Of a DNA stretch of 64,000 nucleotides, positions 45,361 through 55,294 are shown piece by piece. Below the pieces are notes generated by a model, which was not told the DNA's origin, made no database searches, and saw only the letters and a program-made list of their open reading frames with translations. Every line of letters begins with the position of its first letter. Within the stretch, counting starts at the first letter, position 1. This DNA is from DATAAP01 sp041690495 (GTDB taxonomy: Bacteria > Pseudomonadota > Alphaproteobacteria > CACIAM-22H2): the NCBI GenBank assembly GCA_041690495.1, contig JAWLHE010000009.1, positions 62,001 to 126,000 on the forward strand, read 5' to 3'. Both the position numbers and the translations under genes were made by a program.

Positions 45361-46068
45361 ATGTGGAGAGCGCTGCCTGCCATCTTCGCGGTCGTCGTCG
45401 GGCTGGCGGGCTGCGCCTATCGCGACGGGGGAATCGGCAGTCCGATCACCCGGAAATTCCAGTATTTCAGCTATCTGGGCGGCGATGACATTCGCCGGGC
45501 CTGCGCAGACGGCGGTCCGGCGCGTTATCGGCTGGTCTACAATGGCGTCTGGGACGAGCAGGTCCGGGCCTACGACCTGCGCCGGAGCGCCGATGGTACC
45601 GGCGCAACTCTGGAAGCCCATGTTTTCGGGGGCGTGGGAAACCTGGCGGCCGGCTTCAATCCGCTGGATCCTACTGGGCCGTGGCGCGGCGTCTCGGCCC
45701 AGAAGCAGCTCGACGAGGACACCTATCGGACCTTGATCCGGGCCATCGAGGCGAGCGGCTTCGGCGAGCCGGCCCCCAGTGGCATTTCATTGCCGTCGTG
45801 GGGGTTCTACTGGGTCGTCAGTGCCTGCGCCGGCGGCCGGTATCATTTCAATGCCTGGCTTTACCCGTCCGAGCGGTTCGACCGGATCACCTTTGACAGG
45901 CCGCTCTTTGCCGCCGATGGCACCGGCGTGCCGGTCAACCCGCCCAGGCCTTTGAACCAGGCGGAGAAAAGCCTGGCCTCGAATGCCGATCGCAATGATC
46001 CGACCATCAGCCACTTCGAAATGGAAGTGGGGGAAAACGGTCTGGTCGGTAACGTTACGCTCTTTTAA
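45361..46068 (+). CDS. Predicted lipoprotein, 235 aa
   Basis: From ATG 45361 the N-terminus is MWRALPAIFAVVVGLAGCAYR, a lipoprotein signal with lipobox LAGC and Cys18 as the lipidated residue. Longer in-frame starts (TTG 45250, ATG 45292) would bury this signal, so I prefer the short form. The mature part has GFYWVVSACAGGRYHFNAWLYPSERF and no family I recognise. Likely anchored to the outer or inner membrane. Confidence 0.75.
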   Translation: MWRALPAIFAVVVGLAGCAYRDGGIGSPITRKFQYFSYLGGDDIRRACADGGPARYRLVYNGVWDEQVRAYDLRRSADGTGATLEAHVFGGVGNLAAGFNPLDPTGPWRGVSAQKQLDEDTYRTLIRAIEASGFGEPAPSGISLPSWGFYWVVSACAGGRYHFNAWLYPSERFDRITFDRPLFAADGTGVPVNPPRPLNQAEKSLASNADRNDPTISHFEMEVGENGLVGNVTLF

Positions 46069-46105
46069 GTCGCCAGGATGGCGACTTTATCTCGCCTTCG
46101 GAAAA

Positions 46106-46180
46106 TTTTGTGCAGTGCAGCAAAAATCGCCTTGACGATGGTCCGGGCTCGCCATATATGATTTTTGTGCGGTGCAGCAT
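46106..46180 (+). promoter_or_regulatory. Phasin promoter flanked by twin PhaR-type motifs
   Basis: Two near-identical sites, TTTTGTGCAGTGCAGCA (46106-46122) and TTTTGTGCGGTGCAGCA (46163-46179), bracket a promoter with -35 TTGACG (46132-46137), a 17-base spacer and -10 TATATG (46155-46160). The second site covers the likely transcription start. TGCRGTGCAGCA-type sites upstream of phasin genes are recognised by the PHA-responsive repressor PhaR in alphaproteobacteria. phaR itself is not in the window. Confidence 0.8.
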
Positions 46181-46255
46181 AGGCCGCCGAATTGTACCCT
46201 CGCCGTGACCGTCGGTCGCCACGGCGTCGGCACCACCAGGATCAAGGAGCAGGTT

Positions 46256-46846
46256 ATGGCTGAAAAGGCCAAGCCGGGTCGCGGATCCGCTCAGCCGACG
46301 AAGCGGAACGCTGGAATTCGGGTTCGCCGCGCAGCGGCGACGGAAGATTTGAAGGGAATGACCATGAAGACCACAAAGAAGGACGTTTTCGAGGGCCTCT
46401 CCGGCCGCGCCGCGCAAGACGCGCAGCAGGGCTACGATCAGATGCTCGGCACCACGCGCGAGCAGATGGAGAAGGCGAGCACGGCCGCATTCAAGGCGTA
46501 TGAGGAGTTCTCGAAGTTTCAGAAGGACAACTACGACGCCTATGTCGCTGCATCGACGATCCTTGCGAAGGGCGTCGAGAATGTCGGCAAGGCGTGGGCC
46601 GCCCTGACCCAGGAAGCCCTCGAGAACTCGGCCCAGACTGCGAAGGCGCTGCTCGGCGCCAAGACGCTGCGCGAGGCGGTCGACTTGCAGAACGATTGGG
46701 CCAAGTCGAACTTCGACAAGCTCCTCGCCGAGAGCACGAAGCTCTCCGAAATGACCGTCAAGGTCACGAACGAGGCGTTCGGTCCGATCAATTCGCGGGT
46801 CAATGTCGCTGTCGAGAAGCTTCTCAAGCCGGTTGCCGTCGCCTGA
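46256..46846 (+). CDS. phaP: Phasin (PHA granule-associated protein)
   Basis: 196 residues, all-helical and charged with no membrane segment. The core (about 37-190) has KKDVFEGLSGRAAQDAQQGYDQMLGTTREQMEKASTAAFKAYEEFSKFQKDNYDAYVAAST, the Phasin_2 pattern. It coats polyhydroxyalkanoate granules and limits their size. ATG 46256 has an AAGGAG site at six bases, but the first 34 residues are basic and unlike the family; an internal start at 46358 or 46364 is possible. The promoter region supports PHA-linked control. Confidence 0.9.
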   Translation: MAEKAKPGRGSAQPTKRNAGIRVRRAAATEDLKGMTMKTTKKDVFEGLSGRAAQDAQQGYDQMLGTTREQMEKASTAAFKAYEEFSKFQKDNYDAYVAASTILAKGVENVGKAWAALTQEALENSAQTAKALLGAKTLREAVDLQNDWAKSNFDKLLAESTKLSEMTVKVTNEAFGPINSRVNVAVEKLLKPVAVA

Positions 46847-46869
46847 ATCAGCCGAAGATGGCAGACGAA

Positions 46870-46899
46870 GGGCCCGGCGGCCTCCGCCGGGCCCTTTTT
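46870..46899 (+). terminator. Intrinsic terminator of the phasin gene
   Basis: GGGCCCGGCGG (46870-46880), loop CCT, CCGCCGGGCCC (46884-46894), followed by TTTTT. An 11-bp GC stem plus T run, 24 bases after the stop. Confidence 0.93.
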
Positions 46900-47111
46900 C
46901 TTTGCGTCGTCGGGAGCCAGGCGCTCTGCAAAGCTTCCTCTTTTGCTTCGCCGCGGCATGGAACGCGGCCCGGCCCGGCTACGTCAACTAGCTGAGGTCG
47001 CACGAATGCAGAGCCGACTGGATAGCCAATTAACACTCTTTTCCCTGCGCGCGGGAATCCAATATCATTATCGGCAAGATACGCAGCATAGGCTCCGGTT
47101 GGCGCAGAACA

Positions 47112-47438
47112 ATGAGCGACGTCGACAGAACCAACGACGACGGCCCGTCGACAGGCGTGGTGGTCCAGACCCGGACCAAGACCAAGAAGCCGTCGATGTA
47201 CAAGGTGTTGATGCTGAACGACGACTACACGCCGATGGAATTCGTCGTGCTGGTCCTCGAGAAGTTCTTCAGCAAGAGCCGCGAGGAGGCCACTCAGATC
47301 ATGCTGCACGTGCACCGTCGCGGAGTCGGACTGTGCGGAGTGTTTACATATGAGGTGGCCGAGACCAAGGTCACCCAGGTCACCGAGTATGCGCGGCGCA
47401 ACCAGCACCCGTTACGCTGCACGCTCGAAAAGGAATAG
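47112..47438 (+). CDS. clpS: ClpS adaptor for ClpAP
   Basis: 108 residues. After a disordered acidic N-terminus come YKVLMLNDDYTPMEFVVLVLEKFFSKSREEATQIMLHVHRRGVGLCGVFTYEVAETK, with the substrate-pocket residues and the helix that binds the ClpA N domain. It delivers N-degron substrates to ClpAP and blocks SsrA substrates. ClpA lies 115 bases downstream, the standard arrangement. Confidence 0.97.
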   Translation: MSDVDRTNDDGPSTGVVVQTRTKTKKPSMYKVLMLNDDYTPMEFVVLVLEKFFSKSREEATQIMLHVHRRGVGLCGVFTYEVAETKVTQVTEYARRNQHPLRCTLEKE

Positions 47439-47553
47439 GCAACGATATCGCTCGTTAACCAATTCGGTGGCACAATTGGAGTTCGGGTGCAGGGTTCCGG
47501 ACTTCGCCGGGCCTTCATGACCACGTCTATGAACGAGGGGAGTATCCCGCTAC

Positions 47554-49887
<2,334 letters not shown>

Positions 49888-49913
49888 GCCGGCGCCGCAG
49901 AGGACGATCGAGC

Positions 49914-49944
49914 AAGGGCGGGTCCGGCGGACCCGCCCTTTTTT
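49914..49944 (+). terminator. Intrinsic terminator of clpA
   Basis: AAGGGCGGGTCC (49914-49925), loop GGC, GGACCCGCCCTT (49929-49940), with a six-T run at 49939-49944. A strong rho-independent terminator. Confidence 0.95.
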
Positions 49945-50057
49945 CATGCCGAATCCTTGCCGCGCCGGCATTAACGGATTCGTAGGCACAATGGGCGGAC
50001 GATCGACAGTTGCGAAGCAACACGGGAGCCGGATGCGTCCGGACGAGTGCAGCGGCA

Positions 50058-50486
50058 ATGAAAATCGGCAAGGCGATCAGAACGGTTCGCAAGCTCGCGA
50101 AATCGGCAGTGCGGGAGGCGGGGACGATGTCCGCACGCGCCACGCCCGCATGGTCGCACACGCAGAAATCGGCTTTGAAGTCGGTCAAGGCGCTGCTGCA
50201 TGCCTTCGACGAGGATCTAGCGGCGCGCTCCGAGCTGACGAGCCTTCGCCAGGTTGCCGCCGCGATCGCATGCCGGACGATCGAGGCGCCGGTCGAACCG
50301 TCGCGCGCGCTCGAGCATGCCGCGGAACTCGCCATGCATCGCGTGGTCCAGCAGGCCCGGTCCGCGCGGCGCGACGAGATCAGTGCGGTTTCGATCGTGC
50401 GCGCTCTCGCCGCCGACATCCGTGCATTTCAAGGCTCGTCCCGGGCTGGCGCGGAACGCGCCTTTGACCGCCTGCGGGTCGCCTAG
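50058..50486 (+). CDS. Hypothetical protein, 142 aa
   Basis: From ATG 50058 the product begins MKIGKAIRTVRKLAKSAVREAG and is helical and basic, with KSALKSVKALLHAFDEDLAARSELTSLRQVAAAIACRTIE and an Arg-rich C-terminal helix (RAFQGSSRAGAERAFDRLRVA). No signal peptide, membrane segment or recognised family. Coding status is supported by its codon pattern and by being bounded by two terminators (49914 and 50524), making it a single-gene transcript. Confidence 0.6.
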   Translation: MKIGKAIRTVRKLAKSAVREAGTMSARATPAWSHTQKSALKSVKALLHAFDEDLAARSELTSLRQVAAAIACRTIEAPVEPSRALEHAAELAMHRVVQQARSARRDEISAVSIVRALAADIRAFQGSSRAGAERAFDRLRVA

Positions 50487-50523
50487 CCGCTGGACACGGC
50501 CCCGATTTCTTGATCGTGTGTAG

Positions 50524-50545
50524 GGGCGGGGCGGACCCGCCCTTT
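50524..50545 (+). terminator. Hairpin terminator of the hypothetical gene
   Basis: GGGCGGG (50524-50530), loop GCGGA, CCCGCCC (50536-50542) and TTT. Shorter than the clpA terminator but related in sequence. It ends 17 bases before the next ATG. Confidence 0.7.
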
Positions 50546-50561
50546 GCATTTGATCCTGGCG

Positions 50562-51686
50562 ATGGCCCTCCAATTCCTCTCCGGCACCCGGGTGCTCGAT
50601 CTCTCGCAGTACATTCCCGGCCCCTATGCCGCGCTGATGCTCGCCGATCTCGGCGCCGAGGTCGTGAAGGTCGAGCCGCCGGGCGGCGATCCGATGCGCC
50701 AGCTCGGCCCGCGTGACCGCGACGGCATCTCGCCCTTATGGAAGCTGATGAATGGCGGCAAGACGGTCGTCGAGCTCGACCTGAAGACGGGGACGGGGCG
50801 TGCCGCGCTGGAGGCGCTGCTGCGCGGCGCTGACGCGCTGATCGAATCCTATCGGCCGGGCGTCATGGATCGGCTCGGCTTCACGCGGCAGCGTCTCGAC
50901 GCGCTCAATCCGCGGCTCGTCCATGCGGCGCTCTCGGGCTACGGTCAGACCGGACCATGGCGGCTGCGCACCGGCCACGATCTCAACTACATGGCACTGG
51001 CCGGGGGCCTGGCGCAATCGGGTCCGGCCGAGCGCCCGCTGATGGCGGCGCCGCCGACCGCGGACTTCGCCAGCGGCGTGCAGACGGCGATGACGGTATG
51101 CGCGGCGTTGTTCGGTCGCGAGCGAATCGGCAAGGGCGCGTATCTCGATCTAAGTCTCTCCGAGACCGTGCTTGCATGGCAGAGCGCCACGTTGACGTCG
51201 GCTTTGCGGCCCGGCTTCGAGCCGGAGCGTGCGGCCAACCTGCTCAATGGCGGGGCGGCCTGCTATCAGGTTTACCGCGCCGCCGGCGACCGCTTCGTGA
51301 CCCTCGCCGCGATCGAGGAGAAGTTCTGGCGCAACTTCTGTGAGGCCGTCGGCCGGCCCGACTGGATCGCACGGCAGTGGGAGCCGATGCCGCAGGCGGC
51401 GCTGATCGCCGACGTCGGCCGCCTGTTCGCCACGAAGAGCGCGGCGGAATGGGAATCGCTGCTCGGGCCGGTCGATTGCTGCTTCGGGGCGGTCGTGCCG
51501 CCGGGCGAGGTCGCCGTGCATCCGCAGATCGCCGCGCGCGGCATGGTGGCGCGCCATGAAGGGCCGGATCTCGCGATCGAGACACTGTTCCCCGCCCATG
51601 TCGACGGCGAGCCGCCGGCCGCGCGCAAAGCGCCCGCAATCGTTCCGGTCGCGGAGATTCTCGCGCGCTGGCCGGGAGCCCGCTAG
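50562..51686 (+). CDS. CaiB/BaiF-type CoA transferase
   Basis: 374 residues of family III CoA transferase. FLSGTRVLDLSQYIPGPYAALMLADLGAEVVKVEPPGGDPMR at the N-terminus and the catalytic Asp168 in PPTADFASGVQTA, equivalent to the Asp that forms the acyl anhydride in formyl-CoA transferase. HAALSGYGQTGPW is also conserved. Swaps CoA between carboxylic acids; the substrate is unknown. ATG 50562 is preferred over two upstream TTG codons. Confidence 0.9.
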   Translation: MALQFLSGTRVLDLSQYIPGPYAALMLADLGAEVVKVEPPGGDPMRQLGPRDRDGISPLWKLMNGGKTVVELDLKTGTGRAALEALLRGADALIESYRPGVMDRLGFTRQRLDALNPRLVHAALSGYGQTGPWRLRTGHDLNYMALAGGLAQSGPAERPLMAAPPTADFASGVQTAMTVCAALFGRERIGKGAYLDLSLSETVLAWQSATLTSALRPGFEPERAANLLNGGAACYQVYRAAGDRFVTLAAIEEKFWRNFCEAVGRPDWIARQWEPMPQAALIADVGRLFATKSAAEWESLLGPVDCCFGAVVPPGEVAVHPQIAARGMVARHEGPDLAIETLFPAHVDGEPPAARKAPAIVPVAEILARWPGAR

Positions 51687-51720
51687 TTCGCGACTCCTTC
51701 CGGGGCGTCAGGCCGCGCGA

Positions 51721-52893
51721 TCAATCACCCGGCTCCGGCGCCTGCCTGAACGGGGAATGCTGCTGCAGCTCGGCCATCTCGTGGCGGATCAGCACGGTCT
51801 CGCGTGCCAGGAAGTGCGCGACCGCGTCGCGAAACGCCCCGTCGCGGATCCAGTGCGCGCTCCATACCGGCCGCGGCAGGTAGCCGCGCTGGACCTTGTG
51901 CTCACCCTGCGCTCCGGCCTCGACCCGCGCCAGCCCGCGCTCGATCGCAACGTCGATGGCGCGGTAGTAGCACGCCTCGAAATGCAGGAAGCGGAACTCG
52001 CCGTAGGAGCCCCAGTTGCGGCCGTAGATCGTGTCGCCGCCGACCAGATTGAGCGCGCCGGCGACCCAGCGCCGGTCCTTGCGCGCCATCATCAGCACGA
52101 CCTTGTCGGCCATCGTCTCGTGCAGGCGCGTAAAGAAATCGCGCGTCAGATAGGGCGAGCCCCACTTGCGGTCGCTGGTGGCCTGATAGAATTCGAAGAA
52201 CGCGTCCCAGTGCTCCGGCCCGAGGCCGCCGCCGCTCAATGCCACGACCTCGACGCCCTGCGCCGCCACGTCGCGGCGCTCCTTGCGGATCGACTTGCGC
52301 TTGCCGTGGCTGAGCGCAGCCAGGAAGTCGTCGAAGCTCCTATAGCCGCGGTTCTCCCAGTGATACTGGAAGCCCGAGCGGATCAGGAATCCCGCCGCGG
52401 CGAACGCCTCGGCTTCCTCGCTGGTGCAGAAGGTGACGTGCAGGGACGACACGCGCAGCCGCTCTGCGATCTGCGCCAGCGCGCCGATCAGCGCGTCGCG
52501 GATCGCGCCGCGGTCGGGCCGCTCGGGCACGAGTATGCGGGCACCGGTGACCGGCGTGAACGGGACCGCGACCTGGAGCTTCGGATAGTAGCGGCCGCCG
52601 GCGCGGCGGTAGGCATCGGCCCACCCGTGGTCGAACACGTATTCGCCGTAGGAATGGCTCTTCAGGTACATCGGTACGACGCCGACGACGCGGCCGCGCG
52701 AGTCCTCGGCGACGAGGTGCTGCGGCAGCCAGCCGGTTTCCGCGGTCGCGGATTCGCTGGCCTCGAGCGCGTGCAGGAAGGCGAAGGACAAGAACGGATT
52801 GTCGCTGCCTGCACAGGCATCCCACGCGGCGGCGCCGATATCGGCGATCCGCTCGACCAGCCGCACTGCAATGGCTTCACCGCTGTCGGGCAT
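51721..52893 (-). CDS. FemAB/GNAT-like protein (PF04339 type)
   Basis: 390 residues from ATG 52893; a TTG six bases earlier is possible. Two GNAT-like halves: NPFLSFAFLHALEASESATAETGWLPQHLVAED and the long central YHWENRGYRSFDDFLAALSHGKRKSIRKERRD, then GAQGEHKVQRGYLPRPVWSAHW, a signature of the peptidogalycan biosynthesis/recognition (DUF482) family. Cytoplasmic; the aminoacyl or acyl substrate is unknown, and these proteins have been proposed rather than shown to act on cell-wall precursors. Confidence 0.87.
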   Translation of the reverse strand: MPDSGEAIAVRLVERIADIGAAAWDACAGSDNPFLSFAFLHALEASESATAETGWLPQHLVAEDSRGRVVGVVPMYLKSHSYGEYVFDHGWADAYRRAGGRYYPKLQVAVPFTPVTGARILVPERPDRGAIRDALIGALAQIAERLRVSSLHVTFCTSEEAEAFAAAGFLIRSGFQYHWENRGYRSFDDFLAALSHGKRKSIRKERRDVAAQGVEVVALSGGGLGPEHWDAFFEFYQATSDRKWGSPYLTRDFFTRLHETMADKVVLMMARKDRRWVAGALNLVGGDTIYGRNWGSYGEFRFLHFEACYYRAIDVAIERGLARVEAGAQGEHKVQRGYLPRPVWSAHWIRDGAFRDAVAHFLARETVLIRHEMAELQQHSPFRQAPEPGD

Positions 52894-52974
52894 CCGCAAT
52901 CCTCACCGCGCCGGATGTCTGGTCAGTGGAAGGCCCAGTCTAGGGCGCTGCCGCCGCCCGCGCGAGAGTCGCGA

Positions 52975-53352
52975 TCAGCGCGGCAGCTGGATCGAGACGG
53001 TCTGCCCGTCATAGCCGCGCGGCTTGTGGTGCACGCGTACCGTTACCCGCTGGATTCCGACCGGCACCCGCATATCATCGAGCTCGTGCGTGAAGGGCTG
53101 CTCGGTTTGGGGGTGCTGCAGCGCGTGCCGGCTGAGCACATTCCCGTCCGGTCCGACGATCTCGACCGCATCGGCATAATAGCTGGTGTCACGGTCGTTG
53201 CTCAGCACCGTCACGCGGAAGTCGAACATGTCCTCCGTGCCGGGATGGCGCTCGACCGCAACCGCGACGACGTCCGCTTCGCCCGCGGCGGCGGGAAGAG
53301 CTGCCGCCGCGATTGTTGCAAACAGAGCCGCGAAGAAAACGTGCCTCCTCAT
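52975..53352 (-). CDS. Hypothetical secreted protein, 125 aa
   Basis: A signal peptide (HVFFAALFATIAAAALPAAAG) precedes a ~100-residue beta-rich domain: VVAVAVERHPGTEDMFDFRVTVLSNDRDTSYYADAVEIVGPDG and IQRVTVRVHHKPRGYDG. It resembles small periplasmic Ig-like proteins, but I recognise no named family. The ATG overlaps the stop of the RidA-like gene by four bases, so the pair is coupled. Confidence 0.78.
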   Translation of the reverse strand: MRRHVFFAALFATIAAAALPAAAGEADVVAVAVERHPGTEDMFDFRVTVLSNDRDTSYYADAVEIVGPDGNVLSRHALQHPQTEQPFTHELDDMRVPVGIQRVTVRVHHKPRGYDGQTVSIQLPR

Positions 53353-53816
53353 GCCACCTCGAACACCGCCTCGACCTCGACGGCGACGCCGAAAGGAAGC
53401 GAGCCCACGCCGACCGCGGCGCGGGCATGCTTGCCGGCTTCGCCCAGAACCTCGACCAGCAGGTTCGATGCGCCGTTGATGACCTGGGGGTGGTCGGTGA
53501 AATCAGGCACCGCGTTGACGAATCCGCCGACGCGCACGCAACGCCTTACCTTGTCGAGATCGCCGCCGCAGGCATTCCTGAGATGGGCGAGGATGTTGAG
53601 CGCGCACAGCCGCGCCGCCTTCTGGCCATCCTCAACCCCGAACTCGCGGCCGAGCTTGCCGACATATTCGCGCTTGCCGTTGTCGAGCGTGATCTGGCCG
53701 GCGATGAAGACGAGATTGCCGGTGCGCACCGTCGGCACATAATTGGCGGCCGGGGCGCCGGCATCGGGCAAGGTGATCCCGAGTTCCTTCAGGCGGGCGT
53801 CGATCTTTCCAGGCAT
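53349..53816 (-). CDS. RidA-family protein (longer subgroup)
   Basis: 155 residues from ATG 53816, which has AGGGG seven bases upstream; ATG 53822 is too close to that site. GNLVFIAGQITLDNGKREYVGKLGREFGVEDGQKAARLCALNILAHLR is typical of the ~150-residue YjgF-like subgroup (COG0251/cd02199). The catalytic Arg of RidA enamine deaminases is not evident, as usual for this subgroup, so the function is unclear. Confidence 0.85.
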   Translation of the reverse strand: MPGKIDARLKELGITLPDAGAPAANYVPTVRTGNLVFIAGQITLDNGKREYVGKLGREFGVEDGQKAARLCALNILAHLRNACGGDLDKVRRCVRVGGFVNAVPDFTDHPQVINGASNLLVEVLGEAGKHARAAVGVGSLPFGVAVEVEAVFEVA

Positions 53817-53951
53817 TTTCATCCCCTGATTGAATCGCAGTTCGCGGGAGCATACAAGCCGGAGCGCGGCCGATCCAGCCGCACCGGCCGTGCCTGCGCC
53901 ATAATTATGCCGCGTCAAACCGGGAGAATAGGCTCGATCGAGGAGAAGCGA

Positions 53952-54635
53952 ATGCGGGTTCTATGTCTGCTCGGCGTCCTGGTGATGGCTCTCGGGGCCG
54001 GTCCCGGCTGGGCCGCCAGCGTGCTCGATCTCAAGACCGAATATTCGGCCGCGAGCACGATCCGCACGAGCAAGGCGACACAGCACGGCCGGCTCTGGCG
54101 CACGCCAACCGCGCTCCGGCACGAGAGCACGGACGGCAAGCGCCAGCACACTGTCATAGCGCGCCTCGACCGCAGGGTCGCCTGGCTGCTCTTGCCGGAG
54201 CAGAAGTTGGCGATCGAGATGAGCCTCGAGAATTTCGGGCTGCCGGTCGAGCTGCTCAACGGCAACGGCATCAAGCAGACGCCGGTCGGCCAGGAAACCG
54301 TCGCCGGAATGCGCACCACCAAGGTGCGGGTCGAGCGCCAGCCTGGGCCCGGACCGAGTGCGAACGGGCGCTTCGAAGGGCATGTCTGGACCACCGCCGA
54401 CGGCATCATCATGCGGGTGGTCGGCAGCGGCGAGAACCAGGGCAGGCGCGGCGACGTCAACCTGAGCTTCTCGGAAGTCCGGATCGCTCGCCAGGACCCG
54501 GCGTTGTTCGAGCTGCCGGCCGGCTATCGTCGCCTGATGCTGGTCGGGGTCGACTTCGAGTCCCTGATGGCGGGAATGGAGCAACTCAAGGGCCTGACCA
54601 GGCCCAATCGCACCGGCAACCAGCCGCCCCGTTAG
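53952..54635 (+). CDS. Periplasmic hypothetical protein, DUF4412-like
   Basis: 227 residues. A signal peptide (VLCLLGVLVMALGAGPGWA) is followed by a beta-rich domain with repeated strands: LDLKTEYSAASTIRTSKATQHGRLWRTPTALRHE, VAWLLLPEQKLAIEM, GHVWTTADGIIMRVVG and LFELPAGYRRL. The order resembles LolA/DUF4412-type beta-barrel halves that bind hydrophobic ligands, but the assignment is only by form. ATG 53952 follows GGAGAAGCG. Confidence 0.75.
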   Translation: MRVLCLLGVLVMALGAGPGWAASVLDLKTEYSAASTIRTSKATQHGRLWRTPTALRHESTDGKRQHTVIARLDRRVAWLLLPEQKLAIEMSLENFGLPVELLNGNGIKQTPVGQETVAGMRTTKVRVERQPGPGPSANGRFEGHVWTTADGIIMRVVGSGENQGRRGDVNLSFSEVRIARQDPALFELPAGYRRLMLVGVDFESLMAGMEQLKGLTRPNRTGNQPPR

Positions 54636-54736
54636 GAAACCGCGCGACGGAGGTCCCCGGTCGCTTCCCGCACCGCCGGTTGACGGCGCAGCAGACCGCA
54701 GAAGGGGCAGGGACGCACGGCACCGAGTTGGAGTAG

Positions 54737-54916
54737 GTGGTGCTCTATGCGCTCAATCTCGCGACGATCTTCGTCCTCGTGCTGCTGTATGTCGTCGTCA
54801 ACCGCCGCAAGCCGAGCGGCTACGCCACGGGACGCGAGGTCCTGGTCATCGACGCTGCGTATGCCTTCGACCTGCTCGGCGCCGTCTGGATCGTGATGAC
54901 CGGCGCGTCGCCGTGA
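54737..54916 (+). CDS. Small membrane protein, 59 aa
   Basis: From GTG 54737 (or GTG 54740) the product has a long N-terminal hydrophobic helix (YALNLATIFVLVLLYVVV), a polar NRRKPSGYATGREV loop and a second hydrophobic stretch (VIDAAYAFDLLGAVWIVMTG). This two-helix layout with an NRR positive cluster is protein-like. No recognised family; ribosome site weak (GAGTTGGAGTAG upstream). Confidence 0.5.
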   Translation: MVLYALNLATIFVLVLLYVVVNRRKPSGYATGREVLVIDAAYAFDLLGAVWIVMTGASP

Positions 54917-55026
54917 CGGCGGGAGCGGGCGCCGGGGGACCTGCCTGCTACCGCCAAGCTTTGCCCGGATGAATGCGTTAACGCCGTGTAAACCACCCCC
55001 TGCAATGCTCGCGGCAGGAGCGAGCG

Positions 55027-55260
55027 ATGAACATCTGGGGCTGGAACAACACGAATTGCTGGGCTGGCGCCGTCGGCGCCTTCATAGCCGGCGTGATGCG
55101 CTTGGCCGAATACGGCACCGCTTCCTCCGAAGGCGCGGGCTTCGCGGAACTGTCCTGGCTGCCCGGCGAGGCCACCGTCCTGATCGCGGCCGTTCTTGGC
55201 GGCATTGCCGGCCTGCTCGGCGCAATGCTCGTCGACCTGATCAAGCCCACGGAGCACTAG
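55027..55260 (+). CDS. Small membrane protein, 77 aa
   Basis: MNIWGWNNTNCWAGAVGAFIAGVMRLAEYG and ATVLIAAVLGGIAGLLGAMLVDLIKP give two membrane helices joined by an acidic loop. The ATG follows GGCAGGAGCGAGCG, a usable ribosome site. No family recognised. The Trp-rich N-terminus (WGWNNTNCW) is unusual. It is convergent with the phosphonate hydrolase-like gene. Confidence 0.7.
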   Translation: MNIWGWNNTNCWAGAVGAFIAGVMRLAEYGTASSEGAGFAELSWLPGEATVLIAAVLGGIAGLLGAMLVDLIKPTEH

Positions 55261-55294
55261 GCCCCGCCGCGGCATCCAGCCGCCCGCTCGGCTC

